A stretch of 64,000 nt of DNA from Xenorhabdus kozodoii (lineage in GTDB: Bacteria; Pseudomonadota; Gammaproteobacteria; Enterobacterales; Enterobacteriaceae): assembly GCF_002632875.1 (NCBI RefSeq), contig NZ_NJCX01000013.1, positions 33,851-97,850 on the forward strand. Reading direction: 5' to 3'. Below, piece after piece: positions 22,463 through 35,360 of this stretch (its first letter is position 1; each line of letters starts with the position of its first letter). The notes beneath the pieces were generated by a model. It was not told where the DNA came from, ran no database searches, and was given only the letters and a program-made list of their open reading frames with translations. The position numbers were made by a program, and so were the translations under genes.

Positions 22463-23815
22463 TTAAAAGCGGGAGAAATCATTGAAAAGTGCAAGCCCCA
22501 TTAATAACACCAGTAATATAGCACCAATGCGATAACTGAAGTCTTGTACACGCTCGGAAACTGGCCCCCCCTTGATCTTCTCGATCGCCAGGAAAAGCAA
22601 GTGTCCACCATCTAGTACAGGTAATGGGAACAAATTAATGATCCCAAGATTGACGCTAATCAGCGCCAAAAACATCAAATAATACACCAAGCCAGAATCA
22701 GCCGATACTCCCGCACCCTTAGCAATGGAAATCGGGCCGCTCAGGTTATTAAGTTTTAAGTCACCCACAATCAATTTGCCGATCATATTGACAGTCAGCT
22801 TCATTAATTGCCAAGTCTTATCTCCCGCCTCATAAAGGGCAGAAAAAGGTCCATATTGCTGAATAACCTTATATTCATCCGCTAATGGAATGATTTTCAG
22901 TTCGGCGCCAGCAAATCCCTCCTCACGGCCGTTGGATAATTTTCTGACTTCGGGGGTCAGGGACAGAGAAACCATTCCTCCTGCCCTCGCAACGTCCAAT
23001 TTTAGAGGAATATTCGGATTCTTCCTGACAAAAGATGAAAAAGTGTGCCACACATCTACATCTTGATCGTTGACTTTAACGATCCTATCCCCACTTTGTA
23101 AACCCGCTTTTTCAGCGGCTGAAGCAGGATAAACTTTTTCCACTTGTGAACTAAGCCGCGGTACAACAGGCATAATGCCTAAGGACAGCAAAATATCCTG
23201 CCTGGATGGATCGAAAGACCATTGACGTAAATCCAGTGTCTTTTGAACACCGCCAAACGCATTCAGGGGTAAGACATCCACAGTGACCGATGCCGCCCCG
23301 ACCTGACCAACCATGGCAAGGCGTACTGAATTCCAATCAGAAGTTTCGATACCATTAACGGCCTTTAGTTCCATTCCAGGCAAAATATTTGCCTGTGCAG
23401 CAATCGAGTTTGGCTTAACATCCAACACGACCGGACGCACGGATGGCACGCCAATCACAAAAACCAGCCAATAAGCGATAACCGCCAGAATGAAGTTTGC
23501 GATTGGCCCCGCGCTGATCACTGCCGCGCGCTGGCCAATAGTTTTATTATTAAATGCCATATGACGACGTTCGGGAGCAACTTCCCCTACCCGTTCATCC
23601 AGCATTTTGACATATCCACCCAGGGGGATAAGAGCGATAACGTATTCGGTTCCCTGTTTATCTGTCCGACGCCAAAGCACCTTGCCAAATCCGATGGAAA
23701 AGCGTTCAACGTAGATACCGCATCGTCTGGCAACCCAAAAATGGCCAAACTCATGCACTGTGATAAGAACACCCAAAGCAACAATAAATGCAGCCAGATT
23801 CCAGAGAATATCCAT
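22463..23815 (-). CDS. rseP: Site-2 intramembrane protease RseP
   Basis: RseP (450 aa) cleaves RseA in the inner membrane to release sigma-E, and clears remnant signal peptides. The zinc site HEFGH is H21-E22-H25 in the first membrane segment; two PDZ domains span about 125-310; the second zinc motif is [11 protein letters not shown] near 400. Four membrane helices are apparent. It is flanked by cdsA and bamA in the conserved order. Confidence 0.97.
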   Translation of the reverse strand: MDILWNLAAFIVALGVLITVHEFGHFWVARRCGIYVERFSIGFGKVLWRRTDKQGTEYVIALIPLGGYVKMLDERVGEVAPERRHMAFNNKTIGQRAAVISAGPIANFILAVIAYWLVFVIGVPSVRPVVLDVKPNSIAAQANILPGMELKAVNGIETSDWNSVRLAMVGQVGAASVTVDVLPLNAFGGVQKTLDLRQWSFDPSRQDILLSLGIMPVVPRLSSQVEKVYPASAAEKAGLQSGDRIVKVNDQDVDVWHTFSSFVRKNPNIPLKLDVARAGGMVSLSLTPEVRKLSNGREEGFAGAELKIIPLADEYKVIQQYGPFSALYEAGDKTWQLMKLTVNMIGKLIVGDLKLNNLSGPISIAKGAGVSADSGLVYYLMFLALISVNLGIINLFPLPVLDGGHLLFLAIEKIKGGPVSERVQDFSYRIGAILLVLLMGLALFNDFSRF

Positions 23816-23824
23816 TACGTACCT

Positions 23825-24688
23825 TCAGAGAGTCAATCCAGAAGAAATCAACATAACCAGCCCAGCAAACACCGGAACTGCCGCAGTTAGACTATCCACC
23901 CTATCCATGACACCGCCATGTCCTGGAATCAATTGACTACTGTCTTTGATCCCAGATTCCCGCTTAAACATACTTTCAGTCAGATCGCCAAAGACTGAGG
24001 CAATCACCACCACCGCAGAAATTAGCAACAAATGTTCTGGCATCGTGGGGACAGGGGCAAATTTACCGAACAACCACGATATCAGCGCAGCCGTTAATAA
24101 TCCCCCAACCAGCCCTTCAAGCGTCTTGCCTGGCGATACTTTCGGAGCCATTTTATGCTTACCCATTGTGCGGCCAACAATATAAGCACCTGAATCGGCA
24201 GCCCATACCAACAACATGACATACAGCAACCACCATGCGCCATCATAGGTATTCTGTTCATAGCCTTGGGTACGCAGTACCATCATGCCACAATAAAATG
24301 GCACAATCGTCAGAACCCCGAAGAGCAGGCGCAAGACAACCGACGATTTCCACACGGAAGCAGAAGCCGGATAAGTCACCACCAATAAAATGGCGGCCAC
24401 CCACCAAAGCATGCCGGCCCATAGCAGATAGACAATTTGTGGTTTTTCAATAAGATGAGAAAAATCCGACAAAGAGTACTGTAAGGCCAATAACCCTACA
24501 GCACATAACACAGCGAGTGTAATACGTTTAAATTGAGTAAAGAGACCAGCAAATTGCCCCCATTCCCACGCAGCAAGTGTTGAAACAGCGATGACAACCA
24601 GCCCAAACCCTGATGGGGGGAGGAAAAACAGCGCTACAATAACAAGTGGAATCAATATCAACGTAGTTAAAAGACGGTACTTCAGCAA
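23825..24688 (-). CDS. cdsA: Phosphatidate cytidylyltransferase
   Basis: CdsA (287 aa) makes CDP-diacylglycerol from phosphatidate and CTP for all phospholipid synthesis. It is a multi-pass membrane protein; the signature of the family (GDLTESMFKRESGIKDSSQLIPGHGGVMDRVDS) is at about 230-262 and carries the metal-binding aspartates. It sits 9 bases after uppS and 9 bases before rseP. Confidence 0.96.
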   Translation of the reverse strand: MLKYRLLTTLILIPLVIVALFFLPPSGFGLVVIAVSTLAAWEWGQFAGLFTQFKRITLAVLCAVGLLALQYSLSDFSHLIEKPQIVYLLWAGMLWWVAAILLVVTYPASASVWKSSVVLRLLFGVLTIVPFYCGMMVLRTQGYEQNTYDGAWWLLYVMLLVWAADSGAYIVGRTMGKHKMAPKVSPGKTLEGLVGGLLTAALISWLFGKFAPVPTMPEHLLLISAVVVIASVFGDLTESMFKRESGIKDSSQLIPGHGGVMDRVDSLTAAVPVFAGLVMLISSGLTL

Positions 24689-24697
24689 GTTCTCCTC

Positions 24698-25453
24698 CTA
24701 TGATCCCACTTCGGCATCGTCTGGTATTGTTCCGCCAAATCGGCGTTCTCGTTTGGCAAAGGCATTAATCGCACCTTCAAAAGCAATTTCATCAAAATCA
24801 GGCCAAAGTATATCGGTAAAATACAATTCTGCATAAGCGATCTGCCATAACAGGAAATTACTGATACGATGTTCGCCTCCCGTTCTAATCACCAGATCGA
24901 CTTCAGGCTGCTGACTTAAATGGATGGCGTTATCAATTGTCGCTTCGGTAATTTCTTCCGGTGCCAATTCATCGGCTTTAATCTTTTCAGCAATATGTTT
25001 AAAACTCTGAACCAGATCCCAACGACCACCGTAGTTAGCGGCAATATTGAGCTGCAATCCGCTATTACCCGCTGTCAATTCAACAGAACGGCGAATACGC
25101 TCCTGCAACCGTGAGCTAAAACGACTGATATCACCAATAACAGACAATTTCACATTGTGTTTATGCAGGTTTTTAACTTCATTATCGAGCGCGAAAACAA
25201 ACAACTCCATCAATGAACTGACTTCCTGCTGTGGGCGATTCCAGTTTTCGCTGCTAAAAGCATAGAGTGTCAGTGAGTTAATATGATGTTTCACTGAAAA
25301 ACTCACGGCACTTCGTACTGCTTTAATTCCTGCGCGGTGGCCAAAGACTCTTAATTTGCCCCGTTTTTTTGCCCAGCGACCATTACCATCCATAATGATG
25401 GCGACATGTCTGGGTAACGCTGGCAATGAGTCACTATCACTGGGAGATATCAC
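24698..25453 (-). CDS. uppS: Undecaprenyl diphosphate synthase
   Basis: UppS/IspU (251 aa) extends farnesyl diphosphate with eight isoprenes (cis) to C55-PP, the lipid carrier for peptidoglycan and LPS. The catalytic opening is HVAIIMDGNGRWAKKRG, followed by FGHRAG; the C-terminal signature is DLVIRTGGEHRISNFLLWQIAYAEL. It is the first gene of the compact uppS-cdsA-rseP run, with a 285-base gap (25454-25738) to dxr. Confidence 0.97.
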   Translation of the reverse strand: MISPSDSDSLPALPRHVAIIMDGNGRWAKKRGKLRVFGHRAGIKAVRSAVSFSVKHHINSLTLYAFSSENWNRPQQEVSSLMELFVFALDNEVKNLHKHNVKLSVIGDISRFSSRLQERIRRSVELTAGNSGLQLNIAANYGGRWDLVQSFKHIAEKIKADELAPEEITEATIDNAIHLSQQPEVDLVIRTGGEHRISNFLLWQIAYAELYFTDILWPDFDEIAFEGAINAFAKRERRFGGTIPDDAEVGS

Positions 25454-25523
25454 TCAAAATAATCCTTAACTTAAATAACTAAGCTGACTTATTGGTAAAC
25501 TCAATCACTTCCAAACGTGAAAA

Positions 25524-25564
25524 AGCCGTGCCACGTGTCAACAATGACCACGGATACCACGGCT
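25524..25564 (-). terminator. Terminator downstream of dxr
   Basis: AGCCGTG / CACGGCT arms pair around a loop that contains further dyad symmetry (CCGTGG / CCACG). On the minus strand the stem is followed by TTTT. It separates dxr from uppS. Confidence 0.65.
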
Positions 25565-25738
25565 ATTTCTGGCACGATCTACACTCTGAATGAAAGCCTT
25601 TTCCTCTGGTATGCCTACGTTTAGCCATGATTAAAATATAGGCACTAAATAATTAAAACGACTATTATAGCAACTGTAATTTACCCGCGAACTATATCAT
25701 TTGCCAAAAAGCAAACCTATATTTATTAATAAAACTTG

Positions 25739-26935
25739 CTATTTGGCAAAAGTGCTTATGGCTTCTCTTGCTAAGTCTCTGGCTATGTTATCGATTTCTA
25801 AGATTTCTTCGATACTTTGAGGTTCAGATAAATTGACTTTTTCAACCACCAACCGATTGATTATCGCAATATCGGTGAAACGGATTCCACCTTGCAAAAA
25901 AACATCAACGGTCTCTTCGTTGGCTGCATTCAACGCCGTTGTTGCTGCCTGCCCCTGATGACAAGCCTCAATCGCCAGCGCCAGGCAAGGGTAACGCTGA
26001 TAATCCAGAGATTCAAAAGTGAGCATGCTCAATTCAGTAAAATCCAGTGGCTTGGCACCAGAAGGGATGCGATTAGGATAAGCCATCGCATAAGCGATTG
26101 GCGTGCACATGTCCTGCGTTCCCAGTTGCGCGATGATGCTGCCATCCTGGTAACGAACCATTGAATGGATGACCGATTGGGGATGCAATAATACTTCCAT
26201 TTCATCGGCGGAAGCATTGAACAGGTAACGCGCTTCGATATACTCCAGCCCCTTGTTCATCATGGTGGCAGAATCAACAGAGATTTTACGTCCCATTGAC
26301 CAGATAGGATGGGCACATGCCTCATCTGGCGTCACGACGGGCAACTTCTCCAAAGGCGTTTTGCGAAACGGCCCACCTGATCCCGTCAGGATGATGCTGG
26401 AAATACCGTGCTCTTTTAAATTGACGTTGCCAAGGTTGTGCTGAACCGCCTCTGGCAGACTTTGGAAAATGGCATTATGTTCACTGTCAATGGGCAGCAA
26501 TTGCGCTTTATATTGGACTACCGCATCCATAAACAGACGACCACTGGTAATCAAAGATTCTTTGTTCGCCAGCAGGACTTGTTTGCCTTTGCGGATAGCA
26601 GCCAAAGTCGGTAATAAACCTGCGACGCCAACAATGGCTGACATGACTTGATCGACGTCGTCCAGTGCAGCCAAATCACAAATAGCGTCTTTACCGAACA
26701 AAACTTCAGTTTGGCTTCCCTGCTCTTGCAATAACTGGCGTAGAGCTTTTGCTGACGGCTCATCTGCCATCGCTGCGTATTGAGGGTGGAATTCCAGACA
26801 TTGCTGTGCCATAACTTCAATATTTTTCCCAGCAACCAGTGCAACTACACTGAATTTCTCCGGGTTATTTCGAACAACAGCAAGCGTACTTTTCCCAATC
26901 GAACCCGTTGAGCCAAGAATAGTTAACCGTTTCAT
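25739..26935 (-). CDS. dxr: 1-deoxy-D-xylulose 5-phosphate reductoisomerase
   Basis: Dxr/IspC (398 aa) converts DXP to MEP in the non-mevalonate isoprenoid pathway, using NADPH. The dinucleotide-binding motif GSTGSIG opens the protein; LLANKESL and the metal ligands in [11 protein letters not shown] (about 150) are intact, as is the loop [21 protein letters not shown]. Its product feeds UppS encoded next door. Confidence 0.97.
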   Translation of the reverse strand: MKRLTILGSTGSIGKSTLAVVRNNPEKFSVVALVAGKNIEVMAQQCLEFHPQYAAMADEPSAKALRQLLQEQGSQTEVLFGKDAICDLAALDDVDQVMSAIVGVAGLLPTLAAIRKGKQVLLANKESLITSGRLFMDAVVQYKAQLLPIDSEHNAIFQSLPEAVQHNLGNVNLKEHGISSIILTGSGGPFRKTPLEKLPVVTPDEACAHPIWSMGRKISVDSATMMNKGLEYIEARYLFNASADEMEVLLHPQSVIHSMVRYQDGSIIAQLGTQDMCTPIAYAMAYPNRIPSGAKPLDFTELSMLTFESLDYQRYPCLALAIEACHQGQAATTALNAANEETVDVFLQGGIRFTDIAIINRLVVEKVNLSEPQSIEEILEIDNIARDLAREAISTFAK

Positions 26936-27106
26936 TTTAATACTCTAAGTATGCTACTGATATAAAATTGCAATGGAAAATCGTCATAGTTTGAGCGGTG
27001 CGGATCGCTATGTCCATCGCTTGAGAAAGAAATGTGATACGAAGTGTAATATCCAGGATAAGAACAACGCCGCAAGGGCTGCGACGTTGTATGCATGAAA
27101 CGGCAA

Positions 27107-27664
27107 TTAGAAATCCATCAACTCAGTTTCTTTATTTGCCAGCGCTTCATCAATTTTCTTAATGAAGCTGTCAGTCAGTTTCTGAATTTCATCTTGTGAA
27201 CGACGTTCTTCATCTTCACTGATCTCTTTATCTTTCAGCAAAGTCTTAACCTTATCGTTCGCATCACGGCGAATGTTACGAATGGATACACGCCCCTGCT
27301 CTGCTTCTCCACGGACAACTTTAATGAGATCCTTACGGCGCTCTTCTGTCAGTGGTGGCAATGGAACACGAATAATGGTTCCCGCAGAAGAAGGGTTCAG
27401 CCCCAGATCAGAAGCCATAATGGCCTTTTCAATCGCCGCCGTCATAGAACGATCAAATACGGTGATCGCCAGAGTGCGGGCATCTTCTGCAACGACGTTG
27501 GCAATCTGACGCAACGGAGTCGCAGAGCCATAATATTCAACGCTGATGCCATCCAATAGGCTAGGAGAAGCACGGCCAGTACGAACCTTGCTAATTTGAT
27601 TTTTCAGTGCTTCGACGCTTTTTTCCATGCGGTCTTGTGCGTCTTTTTTGATTTCATTAATCAC
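27107..27664 (-). CDS. frr: Ribosome recycling factor
   Basis: RRF (185 aa) splits post-termination ribosomes together with EF-G. The helical tail segments and conserved [26 protein letters not shown] are present, as is [16 protein letters not shown]. It lies in the conserved rpsB-tsf-pyrH-frr series. Confidence 0.98.
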   Translation of the reverse strand: MINEIKKDAQDRMEKSVEALKNQISKVRTGRASPSLLDGISVEYYGSATPLRQIANVVAEDARTLAITVFDRSMTAAIEKAIMASDLGLNPSSAGTIIRVPLPPLTEERRKDLIKVVRGEAEQGRVSIRNIRRDANDKVKTLLKDKEISEDEERRSQDEIQKLTDSFIKKIDEALANKETELMDF

Positions 27665-27834
27665 GTTACAAACCCTTGGGAGATGGTTATTTTTTTAGGC
27701 CATACTGCGTAAGCCACAGATACGTGTCAAATACGCTAAAGCATATGTGGCCCTGTGTCATTCAATTTGGCGCATCAGGATGCCGATCATACCGTCAAAT
27801 TTCACCCATGTCTCTGAGCACGAACTGTGAAAAA

Positions 27835-28563
27835 TCAGCCGTGAGAAATCAATGTACCTTCACTTTCTCCCATCACAACACGACGAAGTGCGCCTGGTTT
27901 GTTCATATTAAAGACACGAATTGGCAGGTTATGATCACGAGCCAGCGTAAAGGCGGCCAGATCCATTACTTTTAATTCACGCTCCAATACGTCCTGATAA
28001 GTGAGCTTATTGTAGAGAACGGCTTCAGGATCTTTTGCCGGATCAGCAGAATAAACGCCATCAACTTTGGTTGCTTTTAACACAACATCCGCTTCGATTT
28101 CAATGCCACGCAGACATGCAGCAGAATCGGTTGTAAAGAACGGGTTACCCGTACCCGCAGAGAAAATAACAACACGACCGTGACGCAGTAAGCTGATCGC
28201 CTCAGCCCAGCTATAATTGTCACACACGCCATTCAGTGGAATGGCAGACATCAAACGAGCGTTCACATAGGCGCGGTGCAAGGCATCACGCATTGCCAGA
28301 CCATTCATCACAGTCGCCAACATACCCATGTGGTCGCCGACTACACGGTTCATTCCTGCTTCTGCCAATCCGGCACCACGAAACAGGTTGCCTCCTCCAA
28401 TAACGACACCGACCTCAATACCCAGCTCAACCAGTTCTTTGACTTCCTGAGCCATGCGATCTAAGACGCTGGCGTCGATACCAAAACCTTCTGCGCCTTG
28501 CAGGGCTTCTCCACTGAGCTTAAGCAGGATTCTCTGATATACGGGTTTTGCATTGGTTGCCAT
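27835..28563 (-). CDS. pyrH: UMP kinase
   Basis: PyrH (242 aa) is the bacterial hexameric UMP kinase of the amino-acid kinase fold, making UDP. The phosphate-binding segment [12 protein letters not shown] is at about 12-23, [12 protein letters not shown] near 55, and [12 protein letters not shown] near 140. Intact and full length. Confidence 0.98.
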   Translation of the reverse strand: MATNAKPVYQRILLKLSGEALQGAEGFGIDASVLDRMAQEVKELVELGIEVGVVIGGGNLFRGAGLAEAGMNRVVGDHMGMLATVMNGLAMRDALHRAYVNARLMSAIPLNGVCDNYSWAEAISLLRHGRVVIFSAGTGNPFFTTDSAACLRGIEIEADVVLKATKVDGVYSADPAKDPEAVLYNKLTYQDVLERELKVMDLAAFTLARDHNLPIRVFNMNKPGALRRVVMGESEGTLISHG

Positions 28564-28707
28564 GGTGTTCAGTCCTAAGCAGATAAGGAATATTGGGGAA
28601 TTATTATGACTTATTCAACAACTACACATCCACGCGATAAAGCCCAGATGTAAAAACTCATCATGAGATAAAACAGAACCGCCTATCGGCGGCTCCGTTC
28701 AAGAAAA

Positions 28708-29565
28708 TTAAGACTGTTTGCTCATTGCAGCAACTTCTGCTGCGAAATCAGCTTCAATTTTCTCAATACCTTCACCAACTTCGAAGCGGATGAAGTTGAT
28801 AACCTTAGCATTGTTTTCTTTCAGCAGATCGCCAACAGATTTGCTTGGGTCCATCACGAAGTTTTGGCCAGTCAGAGAGATTTCACCGGTGAATTTGTTC
28901 ATACGGCCAGAAACCATTTTCTCTGCAATTTCGCGAGGCTTACCTGATTGCATTGCGATGTCTAACTGGATCTGATGCTCACGCTCAACGACATCAGCAG
29001 GAACGTCAGTTGGGTTCACATATTCTGGCTTGCTTGCAGCAACGTGCATTGCAATGTGTTTGATCAGTTCTTCGCTTGCGCCTTCAGCCGCAACCAGAAC
29101 ACCGATACGAGCGCCGTGCAGGTAAGAACCCACTGCTTCGCCTTCCAGAATAGCAACGCGACGAATGTTGATGTTTTCACCAATTTTCGCAACCAGAGCA
29201 GTGCGCTGTTCTTCGAACTGGGCTTTCAGTGCATCGATATCAGCATTTTTGTCTGCCATAACAGCAGCGATAACTTCTTTACCGAACGCCAGGAAGCCAG
29301 CATCTTTAGCAACGAAGTCAGTTTCACAGTTCAGTTCAACGATCGCTGCGAATTTCGCATCAGCCGCAACTTCAACCAGAATCACACCTTCAGCAGCAAC
29401 ACGGCCTGCTTTCTTAGCCGCTTTTGCCTGACCTGATTTACGCATGTTATCGATAGCCAGTTCGATATCACCATTTGCTTCAACCAGTGCTTTTTTACAT
29501 TCCATCATGCCTGCGCCAGTACGCTCACGCAGTTCTTTTACCAGAGCAGCGGTAATGTCAGCCAT
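28708..29565 (-). CDS. tsf: Translation elongation factor Ts
   Basis: EF-Ts (285 aa) exchanges GDP for GTP on EF-Tu. The N-terminal UBA-like module ([35 protein letters not shown]) and TDFVAKD at about 80 are canonical. It follows rpsB after 168 bases that include a GC-rich hairpin. Confidence 0.98.
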   Translation of the reverse strand: MADITAALVKELRERTGAGMMECKKALVEANGDIELAIDNMRKSGQAKAAKKAGRVAAEGVILVEVAADAKFAAIVELNCETDFVAKDAGFLAFGKEVIAAVMADKNADIDALKAQFEEQRTALVAKIGENINIRRVAILEGEAVGSYLHGARIGVLVAAEGASEELIKHIAMHVAASKPEYVNPTDVPADVVEREHQIQLDIAMQSGKPREIAEKMVSGRMNKFTGEISLTGQNFVMDPSKSVGDLLKENNAKVINFIRFEVGEGIEKIEADFAAEVAAMSKQS

Positions 29566-29655
29566 TTGTTTTATTCCTCGATGTGTCTCGCGGGAAGATA
29601 ATATTCCGCGTGGAAAGTTCTATATCAGATAATAGTTCTATATCAGATATGTAAA

Positions 29656-29675
29656 GGGGGCCGTGACAGGCCCCC
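29656..29675 (-). terminator. rpsB-tsf intergenic hairpin (attenuator-like)
   Basis: Seven-bp perfect GC arms GGGGGCC / GGCCCCC surround a 6-base loop; on the minus strand the stem is followed by a short TTTA. Its place between rpsB and tsf suggests partial termination that sets the S2:EF-Ts ratio, which is inference. Confidence 0.55.
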
Positions 29676-29733
29676 TAACCAATATATTTCAATACCTGGT
29701 CAATAAGGGCTCAAACAAAATGAGCATGCCTTA

Positions 29734-30468
<735 letters not shown>

Positions 30469-30475
30469 CTATAAA

Positions 30476-30590
30476 GTTAATTGGGGTTATGCCTCCACAG
30501 ATCCCATGACACCGACTCATTGACTGCGGTTATTCATATCAATGAATTAACTGCATAAGAGCACCCCGGTGTATGTGCCGATCCGTGTGT
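30476..30590 (-). promoter_or_regulatory. rpsB 5' leader (candidate S2 autoregulatory RNA)
   Basis: The 384-base divergent gap between rpsB and map contains a leader on the rpsB side with several dyads, for example GCAGTTAATTCATTGATATGAATAACCGC. In gamma-proteobacteria the map-rpsB gap holds a conserved rpsB leader (t44-type) through which S2 represses its operon. I place it by context and base-pairing potential only. The remainder of the gap (30591-30844) shows nothing else I can name. Confidence 0.45.
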
Positions 30591-30844
30591 GTTATTTACA
30601 CATAATGAGTTTATTGAGTATCCCTGACGAATTGCCCCACATCAGAAACAATTACGCGGAATACCGGCGCGCTTTATACCACAAACCGCCACCAGACTCC
30701 AACATTTGTTACAGCGGCATTTGTTATCGCTACTGATGCAGGCTATATTGGCATCCATTCGACGGACTGATACCATTACCGACAACACTTTCCCTCATTA
30801 ATCTCAATTAGTCGGTGGTTTTCCGACTTAAATGGACCCATTTC

Positions 30845-31642
30845 ATGGCTATTTCTATCAAAACAGAAGAAGACATTCAGAAAATGCGGGTTGCCGGACG
30901 TCTGGCCGCCGAAGTTCTGGAAATGATTGCGCCTTATGTTAAGGCTGGTGTCACAACGGGTGAGCTTGATCGTATTTGCCACACCCACATTACCGAGAAA
31001 CAACAGGCTATTTCGGCTTGTCTGGGCTATCACGGTTTTCCTAAATCCGTGTGTATTTCTGTCAATGATGTCGTTTGTCACGGTATTCCAAGTGATGATA
31101 AGACCCTGAAAGAAGGGGATATCGTCAATATTGACGTTACCGTCATCAAAGATGAGTTCCACGGTGATACGTCTAAGATGTTCATAGTCGGCAAGCCAAC
31201 CATTCAGGGTGAGCGCCTGTGTCATGTAACGCAGGAAAGCCTGTACCTTGCCCTGAAAATGGTCAAACCTGGCATCCGTCTGCGCACCATTGGCAAAGCC
31301 ATTCAGCAATTTGTCGAAAGCCACGATTACTCGGTTGTCCGTGAATATTGCGGCCACGGTATTGGCCGAGTTTTCCACGAAGAACCCCATGTTCTGCATT
31401 ATGATGCTGATGATGGCGGTGTGGTATTGCAAAAAGGGATGGCATTCACTATTGAGCCGATGGTCAACACGGGTGATTATCGTATCCGCACCATGAAAGA
31501 TGGCTGGACAGTGAAAACCAAAGATCGCGGCTGGTCTGCGCAGTACGAGCACACCCTTGTTGTTACCGATAATGGCTGTGAAATTATGACATTGCGCAAA
31601 GAAGAAGAGGCGCATATCTCAGCAGTATTGGTGAACGCATAA
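30845..31642 (+). CDS. map: Methionine aminopeptidase type I
   Basis: MetAP (265 aa from the ATG at 30845) removes N-terminal Met from nascent proteins. The five metal ligands are recognisable: Asp in NIDVTV, Asp in FHGDTSKMF, His in GHGIGRVFH, Glu in FTIEPMV and Glu in AQYEHTL. The open frame extends 10 codons upstream (30815), but MAISIKTEEDI is the family start. It is divergent from rpsB. Confidence 0.96.
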   Translation: MAISIKTEEDIQKMRVAGRLAAEVLEMIAPYVKAGVTTGELDRICHTHITEKQQAISACLGYHGFPKSVCISVNDVVCHGIPSDDKTLKEGDIVNIDVTVIKDEFHGDTSKMFIVGKPTIQGERLCHVTQESLYLALKMVKPGIRLRTIGKAIQQFVESHDYSVVREYCGHGIGRVFHEEPHVLHYDADDGGVVLQKGMAFTIEPMVNTGDYRIRTMKDGWTVKTKDRGWSAQYEHTLVVTDNGCEIMTLRKEEEAHISAVLVNA

Positions 31643-31677
31643 TGGCTGGCTGACGCCATTTATTAAAATGAATCAAC

Positions 31678-31711
31678 ACGCTCCCTGCCATCTTTAACCC
31701 ACGGGGAGCGT
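31678..31711 (+). terminator. Hairpin after map
   Basis: ACGCTCCC / GGGAGCGT arms (8 bp) surround an 18-base loop. There is no T-run after it, so termination is probable but not certain. Confidence 0.45.
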
Positions 31712-31811
31712 CAATCTCTGCCAATAATATCTGTTCATCCTATAATTTTCTCAGTAGTCTGGTCATCATGGTCTGTTTCCTCATGGGCTTTCTCATAATA
31801 GGTTTCTGCAT

Positions 31812-34466
31812 ATGCCGGTCGATAACTCCTTAGCGCAAGCGCCCATTCCGCCGCTTTCTCCTGTGGAATTTTCCCACGATGATCTGCAATTCCCGACCCT
31901 TAAACAGCATATTGATGAATTCCAGCTCTGGCTTGAGCAGGCGTTCAAGGCCGGAATTTCACCGGAAGCACTGATTTACAGCCGCAGTGATTATATTGAC
32001 CAACTGTTAAAGCGGCTATGGCAGGAACAGGGATTCAATCAGATAGACGCGGTTTCCCTGATTGCAGTAGGTGGTTATGGCCGCCGCGAATTACATCCTC
32101 TTTCTGACATTGATCTCTTAATTCTCAGTGAATCGCCATTGACTGAAGAGCAGTCAGCCCGTCTCGGACAACTTATTGCCCTACTTTGGGATATCCGTCT
32201 TGAAGTCGGCCATAGTGTCAGGACATTCGAAGAGTGCCAGCAAAGAGGGATTTCCGATCACACTATCGCGACGAATCTCATTGAATCCCGCTTAATTGCC
32301 GGGAACTTGCCGCTATTTTTACAATTGCAGAAATACATTTTTAGTGACGATTTCTGGCCTTCTGCCCAATTTTTCGCCGCCAAAGTGACCGAACAACAAG
32401 AACGCCATCAACGCTATCACAGCACCAGTTACAATCTGGAACCTGACATCAAAAGCAGCCCAGGTGGGTTACGTGACATCCATACGTTACTTTGGGTTGC
32501 CCATCGCCATTTTGGCACGGCTTCTTTAGATGAAATGGTCAATTTTGGTTTTCTGACCCAGGAAGAGCGAAATGAACTGAATGAGTGCCAACATTTTCTC
32601 TGGCGCATTCGTTTTGCGCTTCATTTGGTTGTGACTCGTTACGATAACCGACTGCTGTTCGAACATCAGTTCAGTGTGGCTCAACGCCTCGGTTACGAAG
32701 GGGAGAGAAACCAGCCTGTCGAGCGGATGATGAAAGATTTCTATCGCATGACCCGCCGTGTCAGTGAGCTGAATAACATGCTGCTGCAACTGTTTGATGA
32801 AGCCATTCTGGCATTGCAGCCGAATGAGAAACCTCGTTCCCTGAACGCCGAATTTCAACTGCGGGGAAACCTTATCGATCTTATCGATGAAACCCTGTTT
32901 AGCCGTGATCCCACTTCAATATTGAGAATGTTTTATCACATGGCGGAATGTCGTGAAATTGCGGGGATCTATTCCACGACATTGCGCCAACTTCGTTATG
33001 CCCGGAGAAACCTGAGTACCCCTTTATGTGAACTCCCCAGAGCACGAAAAATTTTCATGGATATCCTGCGCCATCCCGATGCAGTGGCCGGGGCGTTACT
33101 CCCGATGCACCGCCATAGTGTCTTAGGGGCTTATATGCCATTTTGGAGCAATATCGTCGGCCAGATGCAATTTGACCTTTTTCATGCTTATACCGTTGAC
33201 GAACACACTATCCGCGTACTGCAAAAACTGGAAAGTTTTGCTGATGAAAACAATCGCGTGATCCACCCTCTGTGTGTTGAACTTTACCCGCGTCTCCCTC
33301 AGCCAGAGCTATTGCGGCTGGCGGCTTTTTTTCATGATATTGCTAAAGGGCGTAATGGCGACCATTCCGAGCTTGGCGCCAAAGATGCCTTTGCCTTCGC
33401 ACGACAGCATGGCCTGACAACCCACGAAGCAGAACTGGTTGAATGGCTGGTTCGCGACCACTTGCTAATGTCAGTGACAGCACAGCGTCGGGATATTCAA
33501 GATCCTGAAATTATCCAGCAATTTGCCGGCCGGGTTAAAAACCAAAACCGCCTGAATTACTTAGCCTGCCTGACCGTTGCAGATATTTGTGCCACTAACG
33601 CTAAGCTATGGAATAGCTGGAAACAGAGCCTCATACGCGAACTCTATTTCGCCACTAAAACCCAATTGCGCCAGGGTATCCAAAATACGCCTGATTTACG
33701 GGAACGCATCCGTAACAATCGCTTGCAAGCATTGGCGCTTCTGCGACAGGAAAATATCAACGAACAGCGTTTACACAACATCTGGAGCCGTTGCCATGCA
33801 GACTATTTCTTGCGTCATACCCCAGACCAATTAGCCTGGCACGCCAGCCACCTAATCCACCACACATCGTTGGAACCCATGGTGCTGATCAGCACCGCGT
33901 TTTCTCACGGTGGCACCGAAATTTTTATTTGGTGTCAGGACAGGCCGTCGCTTTTTGCTGCCGTGGTTGGGGAACTAGACAAGCGTAATTTAAGTGTCCA
34001 CGATGCCCAAATTTTCACTAATCGTGATGATATGGCGATGGATACCTTTGTCGTTTTAGATCCTAACGGCCATCCACTGGCGTTTGATCGTCACGAACCC
34101 ATCCGCCAAGCCTTACTGAATGTCGTAAACGATCCCCACCCCAAGGCACCAAAGGCGCGCAATCTGTCTGCAAAATTGCGCCATTTTAATGTCCCAACCA
34201 AAGTTAACTTTTTACCGACCCAAAATGCTCGCCGTACTTACATGGAATTGATCGCATTAGATCAACCCGGATTACTGGCACGCGTCGGTAATATTTTCGC
34301 TGAATTGGGGGTTTCCCTGCATGGCGCGCGCATTACCACCATTGGTGAACGTGTTGAAGACTTTTTTGTCCTGGCAGATAAAGATCAAAACGCATTACAT
34401 CAAAAAATAAGGGATGAATTAGCAGAAAGGTTGACAGAAGCCCTCGACACACGGGATAAACTATAG
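31812..34466 (+). CDS. glnD: Bifunctional PII uridylyltransferase/uridylyl-removing enzyme
   Basis: GlnD (884 aa) senses glutamine and uridylylates or deuridylylates the PII proteins GlnB/GlnK, setting nitrogen control. The nucleotidyltransferase site is [19 protein letters not shown] (about 77-95); the HD hydrolase site is [17 protein letters not shown] (about 509-525); two ACT domains (about 695-775 and 805-884) sense glutamine. Full length. It is followed by dapD after 33 bases, as in E. coli. Confidence 0.97.
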   Translation: MPVDNSLAQAPIPPLSPVEFSHDDLQFPTLKQHIDEFQLWLEQAFKAGISPEALIYSRSDYIDQLLKRLWQEQGFNQIDAVSLIAVGGYGRRELHPLSDIDLLILSESPLTEEQSARLGQLIALLWDIRLEVGHSVRTFEECQQRGISDHTIATNLIESRLIAGNLPLFLQLQKYIFSDDFWPSAQFFAAKVTEQQERHQRYHSTSYNLEPDIKSSPGGLRDIHTLLWVAHRHFGTASLDEMVNFGFLTQEERNELNECQHFLWRIRFALHLVVTRYDNRLLFEHQFSVAQRLGYEGERNQPVERMMKDFYRMTRRVSELNNMLLQLFDEAILALQPNEKPRSLNAEFQLRGNLIDLIDETLFSRDPTSILRMFYHMAECREIAGIYSTTLRQLRYARRNLSTPLCELPRARKIFMDILRHPDAVAGALLPMHRHSVLGAYMPFWSNIVGQMQFDLFHAYTVDEHTIRVLQKLESFADENNRVIHPLCVELYPRLPQPELLRLAAFFHDIAKGRNGDHSELGAKDAFAFARQHGLTTHEAELVEWLVRDHLLMSVTAQRRDIQDPEIIQQFAGRVKNQNRLNYLACLTVADICATNAKLWNSWKQSLIRELYFATKTQLRQGIQNTPDLRERIRNNRLQALALLRQENINEQRLHNIWSRCHADYFLRHTPDQLAWHASHLIHHTSLEPMVLISTAFSHGGTEIFIWCQDRPSLFAAVVGELDKRNLSVHDAQIFTNRDDMAMDTFVVLDPNGHPLAFDRHEPIRQALLNVVNDPHPKAPKARNLSAKLRHFNVPTKVNFLPTQNARRTYMELIALDQPGLLARVGNIFAELGVSLHGARITTIGERVEDFFVLADKDQNALHQKIRDELAERLTEALDTRDKL

Positions 34467-34499
34467 CAACTCTTAACTGAAATTAGGAACCGCATACTT

Positions 34500-35324
34500 A
34501 TGCAGCAATTACAAACTATTATCGAAAATGCATTTGAAAACCGTGTCAACATCACGCCGGTTACGGTTGATGGTGCAACCCGCGATGCGATTAACCAGGT
34601 TATTCAAATGCTGGACAACGGCAAACTGCGTGTGGCTGAAAAAATCGACGGCACGTGGATAACGCATCAATGGCTGAAAAAAGCGGTCTTGCTTTCCTTC
34701 CGCATTAATGACAACCAAGTGATGGAAGGCGCCGAAAGCCGCTATTTCGACAAAGTCCCGATGAAATTTGCTGACTATGATCAGGCACGTTTCGAACAAG
34801 AAGGATTTCGCGTTGTGCCGCCTGCGGCGGTTCGCCAAGGGGCTTATATCGCCCGCAACACCGTATTGATGCCATCGTACGTCAATCTCGGCGCTTACGT
34901 GGATGAAGGCACAATGGTTGACACTTGGGCAACCGTCGGCTCCTGTGCACAGATCGGTAAAAATGTTCACTTATCCGGTGGTGTTGGCATTGGTGGGGTT
35001 TTGGAGCCATTGCAGGCCAACCCAACAATTATTGAAGACAACTGCTTTATCGGCGCACGCTCTGAGATTGTCGAAGGCGTTATCGTAGAAGAAGGTTCGG
35101 TGATCTCAATGGGGGTTTACATCGGCCAAAGCACCAAAATCTATGATCGCGAAACGGGTGAAATCCACTATGGTCGCGTCCCCGCCGGTTCTGTCGTCGT
35201 ATCCGGCAACCTTCCATCAAAAGATGGCAGCTACAGCCTGTACTGCGCGGTTATCGTGAAAAAAGTGGATGCCAAAACCCGTGGCAAAGTGGGTATTAAT
35301 GAATTGCTGAGAAATATTGATTAA
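34500..35324 (+). CDS. dapD: Tetrahydrodipicolinate N-succinyltransferase
   Basis: DapD (274 aa) succinylates tetrahydrodipicolinate in the lysine/meso-diaminopimelate pathway. It has an N-terminal helical domain, then a left-handed beta helix ([23 protein letters not shown] and following hexapeptides). Length matches E. coli. It ends 16 bases before a hairpin at 35341. Confidence 0.97.
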   Translation: MQQLQTIIENAFENRVNITPVTVDGATRDAINQVIQMLDNGKLRVAEKIDGTWITHQWLKKAVLLSFRINDNQVMEGAESRYFDKVPMKFADYDQARFEQEGFRVVPPAAVRQGAYIARNTVLMPSYVNLGAYVDEGTMVDTWATVGSCAQIGKNVHLSGGVGIGGVLEPLQANPTIIEDNCFIGARSEIVEGVIVEEGSVISMGVYIGQSTKIYDRETGEIHYGRVPAGSVVVSGNLPSKDGSYSLYCAVIVKKVDAKTRGKVGINELLRNID

Positions 35325-35340
35325 ATTGCAAAAATAGCAG

Positions 35341-35360
35341 AGCCACCCATGAGGGTGGCT
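35341..35360 (+). terminator. dapD terminator
   Basis: Perfect 8-bp arms AGCCACCC / GGGTGGCT with a 4-base loop lie 16 bases after dapD. The T-rich tail is weak (GTTGATCTT). Confidence 0.6.

Noticed and set aside
30776-31615. A 279-codon open frame on the minus strand opposite map
   Set aside because: It is the shadow of map, which has all its metal ligands; the antisense product has no recognisable motif or ribosome site.
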